This document shows, one piece after another, positions 1-11,533 of a stretch of DNA of 64,000 nt (position 1 is its first letter; every line of letters starts with the position of its first letter). The translations under genes were made by a program, and so were the position numbers. The DNA comes from Kluyvera cryocrescens NBRC 102467 (GTDB lineage Bacteria; Pseudomonadota; Gammaproteobacteria; Enterobacterales; Enterobacteriaceae). The stretch covers positions 62,001-126,000 of the forward strand of contig NZ_BCTM01000001.1 in the NCBI RefSeq assembly GCF_001571285.1. The letters are read 5' to 3'. The notes below the pieces were generated by a model. The model was not told where the DNA came from. It searched no databases and saw only the letters and a list, made by a program, of their open reading frames with translations.

Positions 1-791
1 TGGATATCCAGTTAACCCTATTTACCGACACCGTGGCCGGAGGAGGAACGCTGACTAAGCTGACGACTTACCCCATAACCGCGCCGCCGACGAGCACCTT
101 CGAAGGCACGAATGATGAATCTACGCAGAGTCTATGCGCCAAAAGCCCTGCCGCAGGCGTTCCCCAGCGAACATTCAACTGGAATAAGCTGACCGCCTCG
201 ATCCATATTGTCCAACCCATTTTTGGTACGGAACTCATCCCAACTCAAACGCTGGCGGAAACCAGCCTGTGTATATTTTACGGCACCGGTTCCTGTTCTT
301 TTGCCAACGCACAGTTAGCCTCCCGAATGACTATTTCAGGATCTTTAAGTGCCCCTTTGAGTTGTACTATCAACGCCGGTAGCATCATTAACGTCGACTT
401 CAACTCTGTCGCCAGCTCTAACTTTGTCGCTCAAGGCCAGCCACCGGTTGGCTTCGCTCTACGCGATGTGGATATCAATTTCCACTGTGATAACCCAGCG
501 TCGGACAACACAGACAAAATCAAACTGACGCTCACCTCTGATCAAGGGGTTAGCGATACGGGAACGGGTTATATTGCCAAAATGATGGGACGGGATGATA
601 TTGGCGTACGCATGTACGACAGCAACAATCTTAACGTCGCACTTGATGGCAGCATGGAATTCCCGATCAAGCTCGACGGCAACGGGGATGGCCATATTCT
701 GATGTCTGCGGCCCCGGTAGCCACCACCAGCGCGCAGCCGGCTCCCGGTAAGTTTGAAGGCAATGTAACGGTAAGAATGGATATAAAGTAA
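1..791 (+). CDS. Fimbrial tip adhesin / minor pilin, C-terminal part (5' end outside window)
   Basis: The reading frame is open from base 3 with no stop, so the gene begins upstream and only the last ~263 residues are seen. The C-terminal ~150 residues look like a chaperone-usher pilin domain. A Cys in a PLSCTINAG context and a second Cys in INFHCDN are placed as the usual pilin disulfide pair, and the protein ends in an alternating hydrophobic strand (KFEGNVTVRMDIK) typical of the donor/acceptor strand region. The N-terminal part is Thr/Ser-rich and would belong to a receptor-binding domain. Being last before a terminator fits a tip adhesin at the end of a fimbrial operon. The receptor and fimbrial type are not recognisable. 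In E. coli this side of cheZ carries flhBAE instead. Confidence 0.75.
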   Translation, partial: DIQLTLFTDTVAGGGTLTKLTTYPITAPPTSTFEGTNDESTQSLCAKSPAAGVPQRTFNWNKLTASIHIVQPIFGTELIPTQTLAETSLCIFYGTGSCSFANAQLASRMTISGSLSAPLSCTINAGSIINVDFNSVASSNFVAQGQPPVGFALRDVDINFHCDNPASDNTDKIKLTLTSDQGVSDTGTGYIAKMMGRDDIGVRMYDSNNLNVALDGSMEFPIKLDGNGDGHILMSAAPVATTSAQPAPGKFEGNVTVRMDIK

Positions 792-806
792 CCTATCCGG
801 AAAGCA

Positions 807-830
807 AAATGGCCCGCTAGCGGGCCATTT
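807..830. terminator. Bidirectional terminator between fimbrial gene and cheZ
   Basis: A perfect 24-base palindrome whose 10-base arms (AAATGGCCCG and its complement) flank CTAG. It lies between the stop codons of two convergent genes and is A/T-flanked on both sides. Confidence 0.8.
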
Positions 831-835
831 GACTA

Positions 836-1480
836 TCAGAATCCCAGGCTATCGAGCAGATCGTCCACCTGGTCCTGGCTTGCCACCACGCCCGCTTTTG
901 AAGTATCCACCTGCGGGCCATTGAGCAGACTGTCATTTTCACGCTTCTGGCGTGCGCCCTGCTCAGGCATATTTTCCAGCAGCACCATTAACAACTGGCG
1001 CTCAATTTCCTGGATAACATCCATCATGCGCTTAATCACCTGACCGGTCAGGTCCTGGAAATCCTGCGCCATCATAATTTCAAGCAGTTGGGCGTTAGTG
1101 AAGCTGGTGTGCCCCGGCACCTCACCAAGGTATTTCCGCGTATCGCTCACCAGTTCGCGGGCATCGGCCAGCTCAATCGGGTTTTCAAACCACGCATCCC
1201 AGCGCGTGCTGAGGGCTTTCGCCCCTTTTTCCATTTCGTCCTGGTGTGGCTGAGACGCTTCCACGCTGTTGAGCGCACGCTCAGCAGCCTGCGCGGTCAT
1301 CTGCACCACATAATCCAACCTGTCGCGCGCATCCGGGATCGCTTCTGCCGCCTCGGCAATGGCCTGATCCAACCCTAACTCACGCAGGCTGTCGCGCAGC
1401 ATACGGGTCAGATTGCCAATACGGCTAATGATATCCGCGGCCGAATGTTCTTCGCCGGGCTTAATGAAAGATTGCATCAT
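836..1480 (-). CDS. cheZ: CheZ, phosphatase of CheY-P
   Basis: CheZ dephosphorylates CheY-P at the chemoreceptor array and so ends the tumble signal. The product is 214 residues, the E. coli length, if translation starts at the ATG at 1480 (MMQSFIKP). An in-frame GTG nine bases upstream is less likely because it would overlap the AAGG ribosome site. Catalytic D143 and Q147 lie in the [15 protein letters not shown] helix, and the C-terminal CheY-binding peptide ([13 protein letters not shown]) is intact. It is the last gene of the tar-tap-cheRBYZ operon, 10 bases after cheY. Confidence 0.97.
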   Translation of the reverse strand: MMQSFIKPGEEHSAADIISRIGNLTRMLRDSLRELGLDQAIAEAAEAIPDARDRLDYVVQMTAQAAERALNSVEASQPHQDEMEKGAKALSTRWDAWFENPIELADARELVSDTRKYLGEVPGHTSFTNAQLLEIMMAQDFQDLTGQVIKRMMDVIQEIERQLLMVLLENMPEQGARQKRENDSLLNGPQVDTSKAGVVASQDQVDDLLDSLGF

Positions 1481-1490
1481 GGTCGTCACC

Positions 1491-2943
<1,453 letters not shown>

Positions 2944-2947
<4 letters not shown>

Positions 2948-3810
2948 GCTCTTCCCTTACTTAGCGCATAGACCGTTTGTCCGCGCAGGCTGAATTCACG
3001 CGCGATATGGCTGAAGTTCTCCGAATGTCCGGCAAACAGCAGTCCATCCGGTTTTAGCAGCGGCACGAAACGTTTTAAAATCTCCTGCTGGGTCGCCTTA
3101 TCGAAGTAGATCATGACGTTTCGACAGAAGATCGCATCGAACGGCCCCGAAATCGCGTAATGAGAGCTCAGCAAGTTCAACGCGCTGAAATCCACGTAGT
3201 TCGCCAGCTCTGAACGTACGCGCACCAGACCATCGTGTGGACCGGTGCCGCGCATGAAATAGCGCTGAAGCTGTTGCTGGGAGAGCGTCTTTAACTCTTC
3301 CAGGCGATAAATTCCGCTCTGCGCTTTTTCAAGTACTTCGGTGTCGATATCACTGGCTACCACCCGCCAGCGCCCCGGCGCCGTTCCCAGCGTGTCGGCA
3401 AGCGTAATGGCAATGGAATAAGGCTCCTCGCCGGTTGATGCCGCCGCGCTCCACACCCGATACTCACCCTGCCGCCGCGCGGCATGTTCAGCCAGCGTCG
3501 GGAAATGATGCGCCTCGCGGAAGAACGCCGTCAGATTGGTGGTCAGCGAATTAATAAACGCCTGCCACTCCGCGCTGTCGCTATTGGCTTCCAGCAGGCT
3601 GAGATAATGACCAAAATCCTCCAGATTCAGCGTCCGCAGACGCCGAACGAGGCGGTTGTAAACCATGTCACGTTTATGATCCGCCAGCACGATGCCCGCG
3701 CGCTGGTAGATCAATTGACAGATCCGACGAAACTGCGCGTCGGTGAGCGTCAGGCGCTGCGTCAGCTGGCTCAGTAGTTGCGATTGCCCATTTGGCAGAG
3801 ATACAGTCAT
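2944..3810 (-). CDS. cheR: CheR, receptor methyltransferase
   Basis: S-adenosylmethionine-dependent methyltransferase that methylates glutamates in the signalling domain of Tar and Tap. It has 288 residues (E. coli 286). An N-terminal helical domain carries the receptor-binding basic residues ([10 protein letters not shown]). The SAM-binding domain follows, with [14 protein letters not shown] as the glycine-rich loop and [14 protein letters not shown] downstream. It would dock on the NWETF tail of Tar encoded upstream. It overlaps cheB by four bases. Confidence 0.98.
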
Positions 3811-3834
3811 AGCGCCTTCTTACATCACATCACT

Positions 3835-5439
3835 TCATGAAACTGCGGGTATCGCAGACAGCACAACGCTTTCGCGCGGCGCTTCTGCCTTCACTTCGTC
3901 AAGCTCAAATACAGAAACAACGGTGGTTAAATGATCGGCCTGGCTTGCCAACTGTTCCGTCGCAGCGGCGCCCTGTTCAACCAACGCGGCGTTTTGCTGC
4001 GTCACCTGATCCATCTGGCTTACCGCCTGCGCAACCTGCTCAATTCCGCGACGCTGCTCGTCGGACGCCGAGGCGATTTCGCCCATAATGTCGTTGACCC
4101 GGGTCACCGACTGGACGATTTCCGTCATCGTATTCGCCGAGGTTTCCACCAGCGCCGAACCTTCCTGCACGCGAGCCACCGACTCTTCGATCAGACCTTT
4201 AATCTCTTTGGCTGCCTGAGCGCTGCGGCTGGCGAGGTTACGCACTTCTCCGGCAACCACCGCGAAGCCGCGGCCCTGCTCTCCGGCGCGCGCGGCTTCC
4301 ACCGCCGCGTTGAGGGCCAGAATATTGGTCTGGAAGGCGATACCATCGATAACGCTGATAATGTCGCTGATTTTCTTCGAACTGGTGGCGATGTTGTGCA
4401 TTGTCTGCGCAACGTGGCTGGCCTGTTCGCCGCCGCGCTTGGCGGTATCAGCAGCCCCATGGGCCAGATTCGATGCCTGACGAGCGTTGTCGGCGTTTTG
4501 GCTGACCGTGGCGGTCAGTTGTTCCATGCTGGCCGCGGTTTCGGCCAGCGAAGCCGCCTGCTGTTCGGTACGTGCAGAAAGATCGTTATTGCCGGCGGCA
4601 ATTTCCGAAATGCCGGTATGCATGGCATTGCTGCCCTCACGCACGTGCCCTACGGTTTCACGCAGGGAATGCTGCATGGTTTTCAGACCGGCAAAGATAG
4701 CGCTGATTTCATTTTTACCGTACACCGATACCGGGCGCGCCAGGTTGCCTTTGGCAATCCCCTCAAAGTGGCTGCTAATGATGGCGAGTGGTTTAACAAT
4801 CATATGCCGCACCCACCACAGCGCGCCGACGGTCAGCAGTACGGAAATAAGCACCATGGCGACAAAGGTAATCGTCGAACGGTGGTAGTCGCTCTGGCTT
4901 TCTCGCTCGGCGGCCGCCACGTAGTTCTCGATATTTTTACGCCAGCTCTCATAGTCATTGTCGAACTGGTCCTGGGTTTTTTGCACCGGCGCCGCGACAA
5001 ATTCCGCCAGCTGGTTGTTCTCAAGCCAGGCGGTCTGATGCGCCAACATTTCATGCCACGCGGTGAAGGTTTTTTCCGTCTGACTTTGCAACGCTTTGTC
5101 GTGGGCGCTCATCAACGGCAGAGCCATAAATCCTTTAAACAAAGCATCTGCCTCGGAAAGCTCCTGCTTAACGTCATCGATCATGCTGCGCACTTCCGTT
5201 GGCGGATAGCTCAGCGCCGTCAGGGTGCCGGCTTTGTTCAACATTGTGCTCGCCTGCAGCATCGCCGCACGAGACTCGGTTAAGGTATTTAGCTGCTGGC
5301 TGCTCTGGTCAACCTGGTAAATGTTGTTTTGCCCATCGCGAAAAGCCCAAAAGGAGAGTCCATTACTGCCAATCTGCAAAATCCCGCAGATAATCAAAAT
5401 CAGAAATAACGTGGTAGAGATTCGAATACGATAAAGCAT
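3835..5439 (-). CDS. tap: Tap, dipeptide/pyrimidine chemoreceptor
   Basis: Inner-membrane methyl-accepting chemotaxis protein of 534 residues. TM1 is at ~5-30, followed by a four-helix periplasmic ligand domain, TM2 (~190-212), HAMP, and a methylation/signalling domain with the conserved hairpin tip ([16 protein letters not shown]). N-terminus ([13 protein letters not shown]) and C-terminus (ending AIPAVS, without the NWETF pentapeptide) match E. coli Tap. In E. coli Tap works with the dipeptide-binding protein DppA. The start is the ATG at 5439, seven bases after AGGAG; two upstream GTG codons are too close to it. Lacking NWETF, it should rely on Tar-recruited CheR/CheB. Confidence 0.93.
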   Translation of the reverse strand: MLYRIRISTTLFLILIICGILQIGSNGLSFWAFRDGQNNIYQVDQSSQQLNTLTESRAAMLQASTMLNKAGTLTALSYPPTEVRSMIDDVKQELSEADALFKGFMALPLMSAHDKALQSQTEKTFTAWHEMLAHQTAWLENNQLAEFVAAPVQKTQDQFDNDYESWRKNIENYVAAAERESQSDYHRSTITFVAMVLISVLLTVGALWWVRHMIVKPLAIISSHFEGIAKGNLARPVSVYGKNEISAIFAGLKTMQHSLRETVGHVREGSNAMHTGISEIAAGNNDLSARTEQQAASLAETAASMEQLTATVSQNADNARQASNLAHGAADTAKRGGEQASHVAQTMHNIATSSKKISDIISVIDGIAFQTNILALNAAVEAARAGEQGRGFAVVAGEVRNLASRSAQAAKEIKGLIEESVARVQEGSALVETSANTMTEIVQSVTRVNDIMGEIASASDEQRRGIEQVAQAVSQMDQVTQQNAALVEQGAAATEQLASQADHLTTVVSVFELDEVKAEAPRESVVLSAIPAVS

Positions 5440-5477
5440 CACCACACTCCTAAAAGCGGCAAGTGCCGCGGGTAAAA

Positions 5478-7136
5478 TTAAAAGGTTTCCCAGTTGTTAT
5501 CCGTTCGGCTGCCGGCGCTCGCCGCAAGCCGCACGGGTGCCGCCTGCGCAGATACCGCAGTTTGTGTATTCCGGTTCACCGCCGTGGCGTTAAGGCGAAA
5601 TGCCGCAACGGCCTGATTCAAACGCTCAGCCTGATCTTCAAGTGCCGCCGCCGCAGAAGCCGACTCTTCCACCAGCGAGGCGTTTTGCTGCGTCACGCTG
5701 TCCATCTCCGCCACCGCAATAGCCACCTGGTCGATACCCCGACTCTGTTCATCGGAGGCCGAGGCAATTTCACCCATGATGTCGGTTACGCGGGTCACCG
5801 CATTGACGATATCAGTCATGGTTTCACCGGCGCTTTCGACCAGCACCGATCCGGTATCGACACGAGAGACAGAATCTTCAATTAATGCTTTGATCTCTTT
5901 TGCCGCCTGCGCACTGCGGCTGGCAAGATTACGCACTTCGCCAGCCACCACCGCAAAGCCGCGCCCTTGTTCCCCAGCGCGAGCCGCTTCGACGGCGGCA
6001 TTAAGCGCCAGAATATTAGTCTGGAAGGCAATGCCGTCGATAACCCCGGTAATATCGGATATTTTCTGTGAACTGGCAGCGATCTCATGCATGGTGTTCA
6101 CCACGCCGTTGACCACGTTGCCACCGCGCTGGGCAGTTTCGGACGCGCTTAATGCAAGATGAGAAGCCTGACGGGCATTTTCGGCGTTCTGTTTCACCGT
6201 TGCCGTGAGCTGTTCCATGCTGGCGGCGGTCTCCTCCAGCGACGCAGACTGTTGTTCCGTCCGCGCAGACAGATCGTTATTACCGGCGGCGATCTCACTG
6301 GTTCCATGATAGATAGCTTCCGCCCCTTCGCGGACGTGCGTCACGGTATCGATCAGCGAATTCTGCATATGGGTGACGGTATCACCCAGCTCGGTAATTT
6401 CATTTCGGCCGCGCAGCGTCAGACTCTGAGTCAGATCACCCGCCGCAATATGGCGAATGTGCCCCATGACCGCCGCCAGCGGTTTCAGCAAGATGGCGCG
6501 AATACCGAACCATGCCCCGACCATGACCAATACCAGCACCACGGCCAGCACTGCCAGTTGCCAACGCGCAATCTGATAATCACGGCTGCTGGTGGTAAAG
6601 GCGCGTTGATAGAGTTGCTCACTTTGCGTGGAATACTGGTTCATGGCTTCGCCGAGCGCGTTCTGCATTCCTTGCGTGGGCTGGGCAAAGTAGGCGTCCA
6701 TATTGCCGCTCTCAAGGAAACCCACCAGCTCCTGTAGCGCAGCAAAATAGCTGTTATAGGTTTTCGTCACCTGCGCACTGATTTCGTTCATCGCAGGCTG
6801 GGGAGGAAGTTGGCTAAAGCGTTCGAAGTGGCCAGCCGCCTGAGTCAGCGTGGTTCTGGCATTTTTCAGCAGTTCGTTTTTGGCACTGCTCTGCTGGTTA
6901 TTGGTGTCCATCATCATCCGCGCCGACGAGCGGCTGAGGTTGATACGGGTTTGCAGCATCAGACCCCACGCCTTGGTGAGTTCCGTTTGTTGCGTGCGCA
7001 GCGAATTGGAGAGCGCAAAGCTCTGTTGGTTTTGGTGCAACGAGGAAAAAAGAAAGCTCCCCGAAAGTAACTGCAGAAGTGCGAAGACGACCAGCACCAA
7101 CATCAGCAGTGTGACAACGCGGATACGGTTTAACAT
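5478..7136 (-). CDS. tar: Tar, aspartate chemoreceptor
   Basis: Methyl-accepting chemotaxis protein of 552 residues, first gene of tar-tap-cheRBYZ. TM1 is at ~7-30, the periplasmic four-helix domain at ~31-190, then TM2, HAMP and the signalling domain. Aspartate-binding arginines R64, R69 and R73 ([12 protein letters not shown]) and the [11 protein letters not shown] segment with the ligand-binding Thr are conserved. The C-terminus is NWETF, the docking site for CheR and CheB. It is transcribed from a perfect sigma28 promoter immediately upstream. Maltose sensing through MalE is possible, as in E. coli, but cannot be confirmed by reading. Confidence 0.96.
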   Translation of the reverse strand: MLNRIRVVTLLMLVLVVFALLQLLSGSFLFSSLHQNQQSFALSNSLRTQQTELTKAWGLMLQTRINLSRSSARMMMDTNNQQSSAKNELLKNARTTLTQAAGHFERFSQLPPQPAMNEISAQVTKTYNSYFAALQELVGFLESGNMDAYFAQPTQGMQNALGEAMNQYSTQSEQLYQRAFTTSSRDYQIARWQLAVLAVVLVLVMVGAWFGIRAILLKPLAAVMGHIRHIAAGDLTQSLTLRGRNEITELGDTVTHMQNSLIDTVTHVREGAEAIYHGTSEIAAGNNDLSARTEQQSASLEETAASMEQLTATVKQNAENARQASHLALSASETAQRGGNVVNGVVNTMHEIAASSQKISDITGVIDGIAFQTNILALNAAVEAARAGEQGRGFAVVAGEVRNLASRSAQAAKEIKALIEDSVSRVDTGSVLVESAGETMTDIVNAVTRVTDIMGEIASASDEQSRGIDQVAIAVAEMDSVTQQNASLVEESASAAAALEDQAERLNQAVAAFRLNATAVNRNTQTAVSAQAAPVRLAASAGSRTDNNWETF

Positions 7137-7167
7137 ACAACACCTTCTCTATATTCAGTTACCGCTG

Positions 7168-7194
7168 TTATCGGCATCCTAAATAGAAACTTTA
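7168..7194 (-). promoter_or_regulatory. Sigma28 (FliA) promoter of tar-tap-cheRBYZ
   Basis: Reading the minus strand, TAAAGTTT, 11 bases, GCCGATAA is a perfect match to the flagellar sigma28 consensus. It lies 32 bases upstream of the tar start codon. Confidence 0.95.
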
Positions 7195-7409
7195 CGAGCG
7201 CTCAGAGTAAAAATCGCAGGCAGGAGAAGGGGTCAGACCAGGGGGAGACGCGAGTCACTGAATCACAACGCTTTTTATAAAATATAAAAAAAAGTTGTAA
7301 ATGCCCCCACTTTCATACAATTTATGTAATGAATGAATTGATGGCATTACATAATAAAAAAACATTTCTTCATCGCGGGGCAATTTCGTAATCTGACGGG
7401 GTATTTTTT

Positions 7410-8672
7410 GTGGCAAACGCAAACAAACTCACGATTTTTATCGTGATTTTCATGCTGGCGGGGATTCTCACCGGCGCAATGATCCATTCCTATGCATCAG
7501 CAACCACCATCGAAGTCTGGTCTGGCAACATCACGCTGTTCACCGACATCTTCCTGCGTCTAATCAAAATGGTCATTGCGCCATTAGTGTTTAGTACGTT
7601 GACCGTGGGCATTATGAAGCTCGGCGAAACCTCCACCATTGGTCGCGTGGGTGGGAAAGCGATGGTCTGGTTTATCAGCTCTTCGGTGCTGTCTATTCTG
7701 GTCGGCCTGTTTATCGTGACGCTGCAACAACCCGGTAGCGGCCTGAACTTAGCGATTCCTAAAGACACGGTCGATACCGGTCTGGCGGTGAGCGGGATGA
7801 GCCTGAAAGGCTTCCTGTCACACACTATTCCGACCAGCATCGTCGGCGCGATGGCCGATAACGAAATTCTGCAGATTGTGGTCTTCTCGATGTTCTTTGG
7901 CATCGGCGGCGCCTCGCTCGGCCAGAAGTTCAACGCACCGCTGGTTGCCGCGCTGGACGTGGTTTCGCACATTATGCTCAAGGTCACAGGCTACGTGATG
8001 TACGTTGCGCCGCTGGCGATTTTTGCCGCCATTTCGTCGGTCATTGCCACCGAAGGGCTGGGCATTTTGCTCAACTACGCCTCGTTTATCGGCGGCTATT
8101 ATGTCGCGATTGTACTGACCTGCTGCGTGCTGGTCGCTATCGGGTATATGGTGCTGAAAAAGGATGTTTTCCGTCTGCTCAGCATGCTTAAGGATCCGGT
8201 ACTGGTAGCGTTCACCACCAGCAGCTCCGAAGCGGCTTATCCAAAAACCCTGGAACAGCTGACCAAATTTGGCTGTTCGCGCAATATCGTCTCCTTCGTG
8301 CTACCGATTGGCTATTCCTTTAACCTCGTCGGTTCGATGGTGTATTGCTCTTTCGCCTCGATGTTTATTGCCCAGGCCTACAACATTCATCTGAGCTTCT
8401 CTGAGATTGCCGTGCTGATGCTGACGCTGATGCTGGCTTCCAAAGGGATTGCCGGGGTGCCGCGCTCTGCGCTGGTGGTGCTGGCAGCAACCATCCCAAG
8501 CTTCAATATTCCAGTCGCCGGGATTTTACTGCTGATGGGCATTGACCACTTCCTCGATATGGGTCGTTCAGCGATCAACGTGTTGGGTAACGGCGTGGCC
8601 ACGGCGATGCTGTCGCAAAACGAAGGCCAACTGGCGCAAGAAGAGCCGGAAATGGCGCAGCAGAATATGTAA
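7410..8672 (+). CDS. DAACS-family dicarboxylate/amino-acid:cation symporter
   Basis: A 420-residue inner-membrane carrier of the DctA/GltP (SLC1-like) family. The serine-rich re-entrant loop HP1 (FTTSSSEAAYP), HP2 (SKGIAGVPRSALVVLAAT) and the TM8 substrate helix (DHFLDMGRSAINVLGNG) are clear. The TM7 motif, normally NMDGT or NLDGT, reads NLVGS here, so the cation-binding Asp is missing. The substrate is probably an acidic amino acid or C4-dicarboxylate, but this is inference. The start is GTG with a weak GACGGGG ribosome site. It sits between tar and cheW on the opposite strand, interrupting the E. coli arrangement, with no visible sigma28 promoter of its own. Confidence 0.85.
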   Translation: MANANKLTIFIVIFMLAGILTGAMIHSYASATTIEVWSGNITLFTDIFLRLIKMVIAPLVFSTLTVGIMKLGETSTIGRVGGKAMVWFISSSVLSILVGLFIVTLQQPGSGLNLAIPKDTVDTGLAVSGMSLKGFLSHTIPTSIVGAMADNEILQIVVFSMFFGIGGASLGQKFNAPLVAALDVVSHIMLKVTGYVMYVAPLAIFAAISSVIATEGLGILLNYASFIGGYYVAIVLTCCVLVAIGYMVLKKDVFRLLSMLKDPVLVAFTTSSSEAAYPKTLEQLTKFGCSRNIVSFVLPIGYSFNLVGSMVYCSFASMFIAQAYNIHLSFSEIAVLMLTLMLASKGIAGVPRSALVVLAATIPSFNIPVAGILLLMGIDHFLDMGRSAINVLGNGVATAMLSQNEGQLAQEEPEMAQQNM

Positions 8673-8682
8673 GCCTGCTGTT

Positions 8683-8756
8683 TTCTTCCCGGGTGATCAT
8701 GTCACCATACCGCCGGGAAGAATGATCTCACCGTAGCCAGACCGCCCGGTCTGGCT
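8683..8756 (+). terminator. Two hairpins downstream of the symporter gene
   Basis: The first pairs TTCTTCCCGG (8683-8692) with CCGGGAAGAA (8713-8722) and has an inner GTGA/TCAC stem. The second pairs AGCCAGACC with GGTCTGGCT (8735-8756). Neither has a strong U-tract, so termination efficiency is uncertain. Confidence 0.5.
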
Positions 8757-8946
8757 AAATCAATGGTCCTACTTCTCCTGCCGACATCTCCTGACAACGC
8801 CCCTACTCTACCGCCGCGGCATTCTCGCCAAAGCCGATGCAGATCCGTTTTATGGCAAAGAACACGATGTTGGAGATCAGCGACAAAGCGTTGCGATCGG
8901 CAGCCAGGGCGGAGGGTGAGAAAGAGGAGTGCGCCGTTGTTGGAAC
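8757..8946. other. Intergenic stretch with an orphan reading frame, no supported gene
   Basis: This lies between the symporter hairpins and the cheW terminator. On the minus strand an open frame from 8953 down to a TAG at 8803-8805 ends in a hydrophobic tail (LISNIVFFAIKRICIGF) that resembles the end of a membrane protein. It has no ATG start or ribosome site. It could be a degenerate gene remnant or chance. Confidence 0.3.
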
Positions 8947-8978
8947 AAGGGTTCATCGTTGTGCGACGATGAACCCTT
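8947..8978 (-). terminator. Terminator of motA-motB-cheA-cheW
   Basis: A 13-bp perfect stem (8947-8959 with 8966-8978) and a six-base loop, a few bases beyond the cheW stop codon. The U-tract is poor, but the stem is strong and correctly placed. Confidence 0.7.
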
Positions 8979-8984
8979 TCGTTA

Positions 8985-9488
8985 TCAGGCGGCGTGGCTG
9001 GCGGCGCTGTCGAGCAGAGCCATCTCTTCGCTATTGAGCAGTTTCTCAATATTAACCAGAATCAGCATCCGGTCGCCCAGTGCACCAAGACCGGTCAGAT
9101 ACTCGGTCGACAGCGTCACCGCAAATTCCGGTGCCGGACGAATTTGTTCTGACGCCAGCGACAGCACGTCGGATACGCCATCAACCACAATACCGACCAC
9201 GCGCTGGCCAAGATTAAGCACAATCACCACGGTATTATCGTTGTACTCGACGTCTTCCTGGCTGAATTTCACCCGCAGATCGACAATCGGCACAATCACA
9301 CCGCGCAGGTTGGTGACGCCTTTAATAAACGCCGGCGTGTTGGCAATGCGCGTCACCTGATCGTAGCCGCGGATCTCCTGTACCTTCAGGATATCAATGC
9401 CGTACTCTTCATTGCCCAGCGTAAATACCAAAAATTCTTGCCCTGTCGGTTCACCCGCCAGCTTTGTTACATTCGTCATACCGGTCAT
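8985..9488 (-). CDS. cheW: CheW, chemoreceptor-kinase coupling protein
   Basis: A scaffold of two SH3-like beta-barrels that links CheA to chemoreceptors in the polar array. It has 167 residues starting at [10 protein letters not shown], the E. coli length. An 18-residue upstream extension of the frame has no homologue and is not used. The receptor-contact segment [16 protein letters not shown] is conserved. It is the last gene of the motA-motB-cheA-cheW operon, 22 bases after cheA, and is followed by a strong hairpin. Confidence 0.98.
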   Translation of the reverse strand: MTGMTNVTKLAGEPTGQEFLVFTLGNEEYGIDILKVQEIRGYDQVTRIANTPAFIKGVTNLRGVIVPIVDLRVKFSQEDVEYNDNTVVIVLNLGQRVVGIVVDGVSDVLSLASEQIRPAPEFAVTLSTEYLTGLGALGDRMLILVNIEKLLNSEEMALLDSAASHAA

Positions 9489-9510
9489 GTTTTTACCTTT
9501 TCTCTGCGTT

Positions 9511-11529
9511 TCAGGCGGCTGTGTTCGCCAGACGTTTTTCACGATTCAATCCCTGCAGGGCGGAGACATCGACAATCAGCGCGACGCTGCCGTCGCCAAG
9601 GATGGTTGCCGCCGAAATACCCGGCACCTTGCGGTAGTTGCTCTCCAGGTTCTTCACCACGACCTGATGCTGACCAATCAGTTGATCGACCAGCAGCGCA
9701 TAGCGGCGGCCGGCGCTTTGCAGGATCACGACAATCCCCTGCGTCGCCTCGGTTTTCGCCCCCTGCACGTCGAATGCTTTCCACAGTTCGACCAGCGGCA
9801 GGTATTCTCCGCGCACTTCCAGAACGCGCTCGCCGCCCGCCAGAGGATGTAAATCCTCTTCACGCGGCTGAAGGGATTCCATCACCGCATTCAGCGGCAG
9901 GATAAAGACCTCTTCGCTCACCTTCACCGACATACCATCCAGAATGGCCAGCGTCAGCGGCAGCAGAATGCGGATGGTCGTACCCGCCCCCTGTTTGGAT
10001 TTGATTTCAACGTGGCCGCCCATCTCCTGGATATTACGCTTCACCACATCCATGCCCACGCCGCGTCCGGAGACATCGGTCACCTGTTCGGCGGTGGAGA
10101 ATCCCGGAGCGAAAATCAGCATCCCGACCTCTTCATCGGTCATACTTTCACTCACCGACATTCCCTGCGACATCGCCTTCGCCAGAATGCGTTCACGGTT
10201 AAGCCCGGCGCCGTCATCGGTGACTTCAATACAGATATTGCCGCCCTGATGTTCAGCGGAAAGGATCAAATTCCCCACCGCCGATTTGCCCGCCGCCAGA
10301 CGCGCTTCCGGTGATTCAATACCGTGATCGAGACTGTTACGCACCAGGTGCGTTAACGGGTCGATAATGCGTTCGATGAGGCTCTTGTCGAGTTCCGTTG
10401 AGCTACCAATTTGCGTCAACTCAACCTGTTTACCCAACTTGCTGGCCAGATCGCGGACCAGACGAGGGAAGCGACTGAAGACGTATTCCATCGGCATCAT
10501 CCGGATGGACATCACCGACTCCTGAAGGTCACGGGCATTGCGCTGAAGCTGGCCCATGCTGGTTATCAGGTCGCCGTGGGAAACCGGGTCGAGCGCATTT
10601 GAGCGCTGCGCCAGCATCGACTGGGTGATCACCAGTTCGCCTACCAGGTTAATCAACTGATCTACCTTCTCAACCGCGACGCGAATACTGGTGGATTCGT
10701 TGCTGCGCGCCGCCGGTTTTTCGCGCTCAACGCGCGGCGATGGTGCCGGGCCATTGACCGCAATCGGCAGGTCGATAGGCGCTGCAATCACTTCCTCTTC
10801 CACGATCGGCTCAGCTTGGGCCACTGCCGTAACGGTGGAGAACTCAATCTGGTCGGCCTCAATGACAAAACACAGCACGGCAACGATGTCGTCCTGGTTT
10901 ACGTCACCCTCGAGGATCGCCGTCAGAGAATCGGCCGTTTTACTGACCTGGCTTAAGGTCGCCAGGTTCCCCAGCTCCTCTTCCAGCATTTCGGGTTCAC
11001 CGGATTTCAGACGAGACAGCGTAATCTGCGTTTTACCGCCCTCCGCCGTGGCCTGCACCTCATCCGCGTCATCCTGCGGGCTATTCGCCACCACGCTCAG
11101 TCGGGCGTTGCCAGCGACAGAGGGGACGCTTTCGCCTTTTGCCTCGAGCGCCAGTTGGCGTAGGGCATTGCAGATATATTCGAAGCTGGCAGCATCCGGT
11201 TCGCTGGAGCTTTTATAGGCGTCGAGCTGTTCCTGCATAATATCTTTGGTTTCCAAAAACAGGTTGATAATATCGGTGTTGAGCTGCATTTCACCACGCC
11301 GGGCTTCATCCAGCAGGTTCTCCATCAGGTGAGTGGTTTCCTGCAAAATCGTGAAGCCAAACGTGCCAGCCCCGCCCTTAATCGAGTGCGCCGCGCGGAA
11401 AATCGCGTTCAGCTGTTCAGCGTCAGGGTCATCCACCACCAGGTTCAGCAGATGCTGTTCCATATCGGCCAGCAGTTCGTCGGCCTCATCAAAAAATGTC
11501 TGATAAAAATCGCTGATATCCATGCTCAC
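9511..11529 (-). CDS. cheA: CheA, chemotaxis histidine kinase
   Basis: A receptor-coupled kinase that autophosphorylates and passes phosphate to CheY and CheB. The 672 residues contain the P1 Hpt domain with phospho-acceptor H48 ([14 protein letters not shown]), P2 (CheY/CheB docking, ~160-230, the least conserved part), P3 dimerisation, P4 ATPase (N-box [12 protein letters not shown]-boxes DDGAGLN and GRGVGMDVV) and the P5 CheW-like domain. The start is GTG at 11529, four bases after the motB stop, as in E. coli. Met98 (KDIM), the start of the short form CheA-S in E. coli, is kept. P2 and its linkers are longer than in E. coli (654 residues). Confidence 0.97.
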   Translation of the reverse strand: MSMDISDFYQTFFDEADELLADMEQHLLNLVVDDPDAEQLNAIFRAAHSIKGGAGTFGFTILQETTHLMENLLDEARRGEMQLNTDIINLFLETKDIMQEQLDAYKSSSEPDAASFEYICNALRQLALEAKGESVPSVAGNARLSVVANSPQDDADEVQATAEGGKTQITLSRLKSGEPEMLEEELGNLATLSQVSKTADSLTAILEGDVNQDDIVAVLCFVIEADQIEFSTVTAVAQAEPIVEEEVIAAPIDLPIAVNGPAPSPRVEREKPAARSNESTSIRVAVEKVDQLINLVGELVITQSMLAQRSNALDPVSHGDLITSMGQLQRNARDLQESVMSIRMMPMEYVFSRFPRLVRDLASKLGKQVELTQIGSSTELDKSLIERIIDPLTHLVRNSLDHGIESPEARLAAGKSAVGNLILSAEHQGGNICIEVTDDGAGLNRERILAKAMSQGMSVSESMTDEEVGMLIFAPGFSTAEQVTDVSGRGVGMDVVKRNIQEMGGHVEIKSKQGAGTTIRILLPLTLAILDGMSVKVSEEVFILPLNAVMESLQPREEDLHPLAGGERVLEVRGEYLPLVELWKAFDVQGAKTEATQGIVVILQSAGRRYALLVDQLIGQHQVVVKNLESNYRKVPGISAATILGDGSVALIVDVSALQGLNREKRLANTAA

Positions 11530-11533
11530 GCTA

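Noticed and set aside
3931-5283. Long plus-strand frame of 450 codons opposite tap
   Set aside because: It is a mirror frame of the tap coding sequence; the tap product is unmistakable and the antisense product has no family features.
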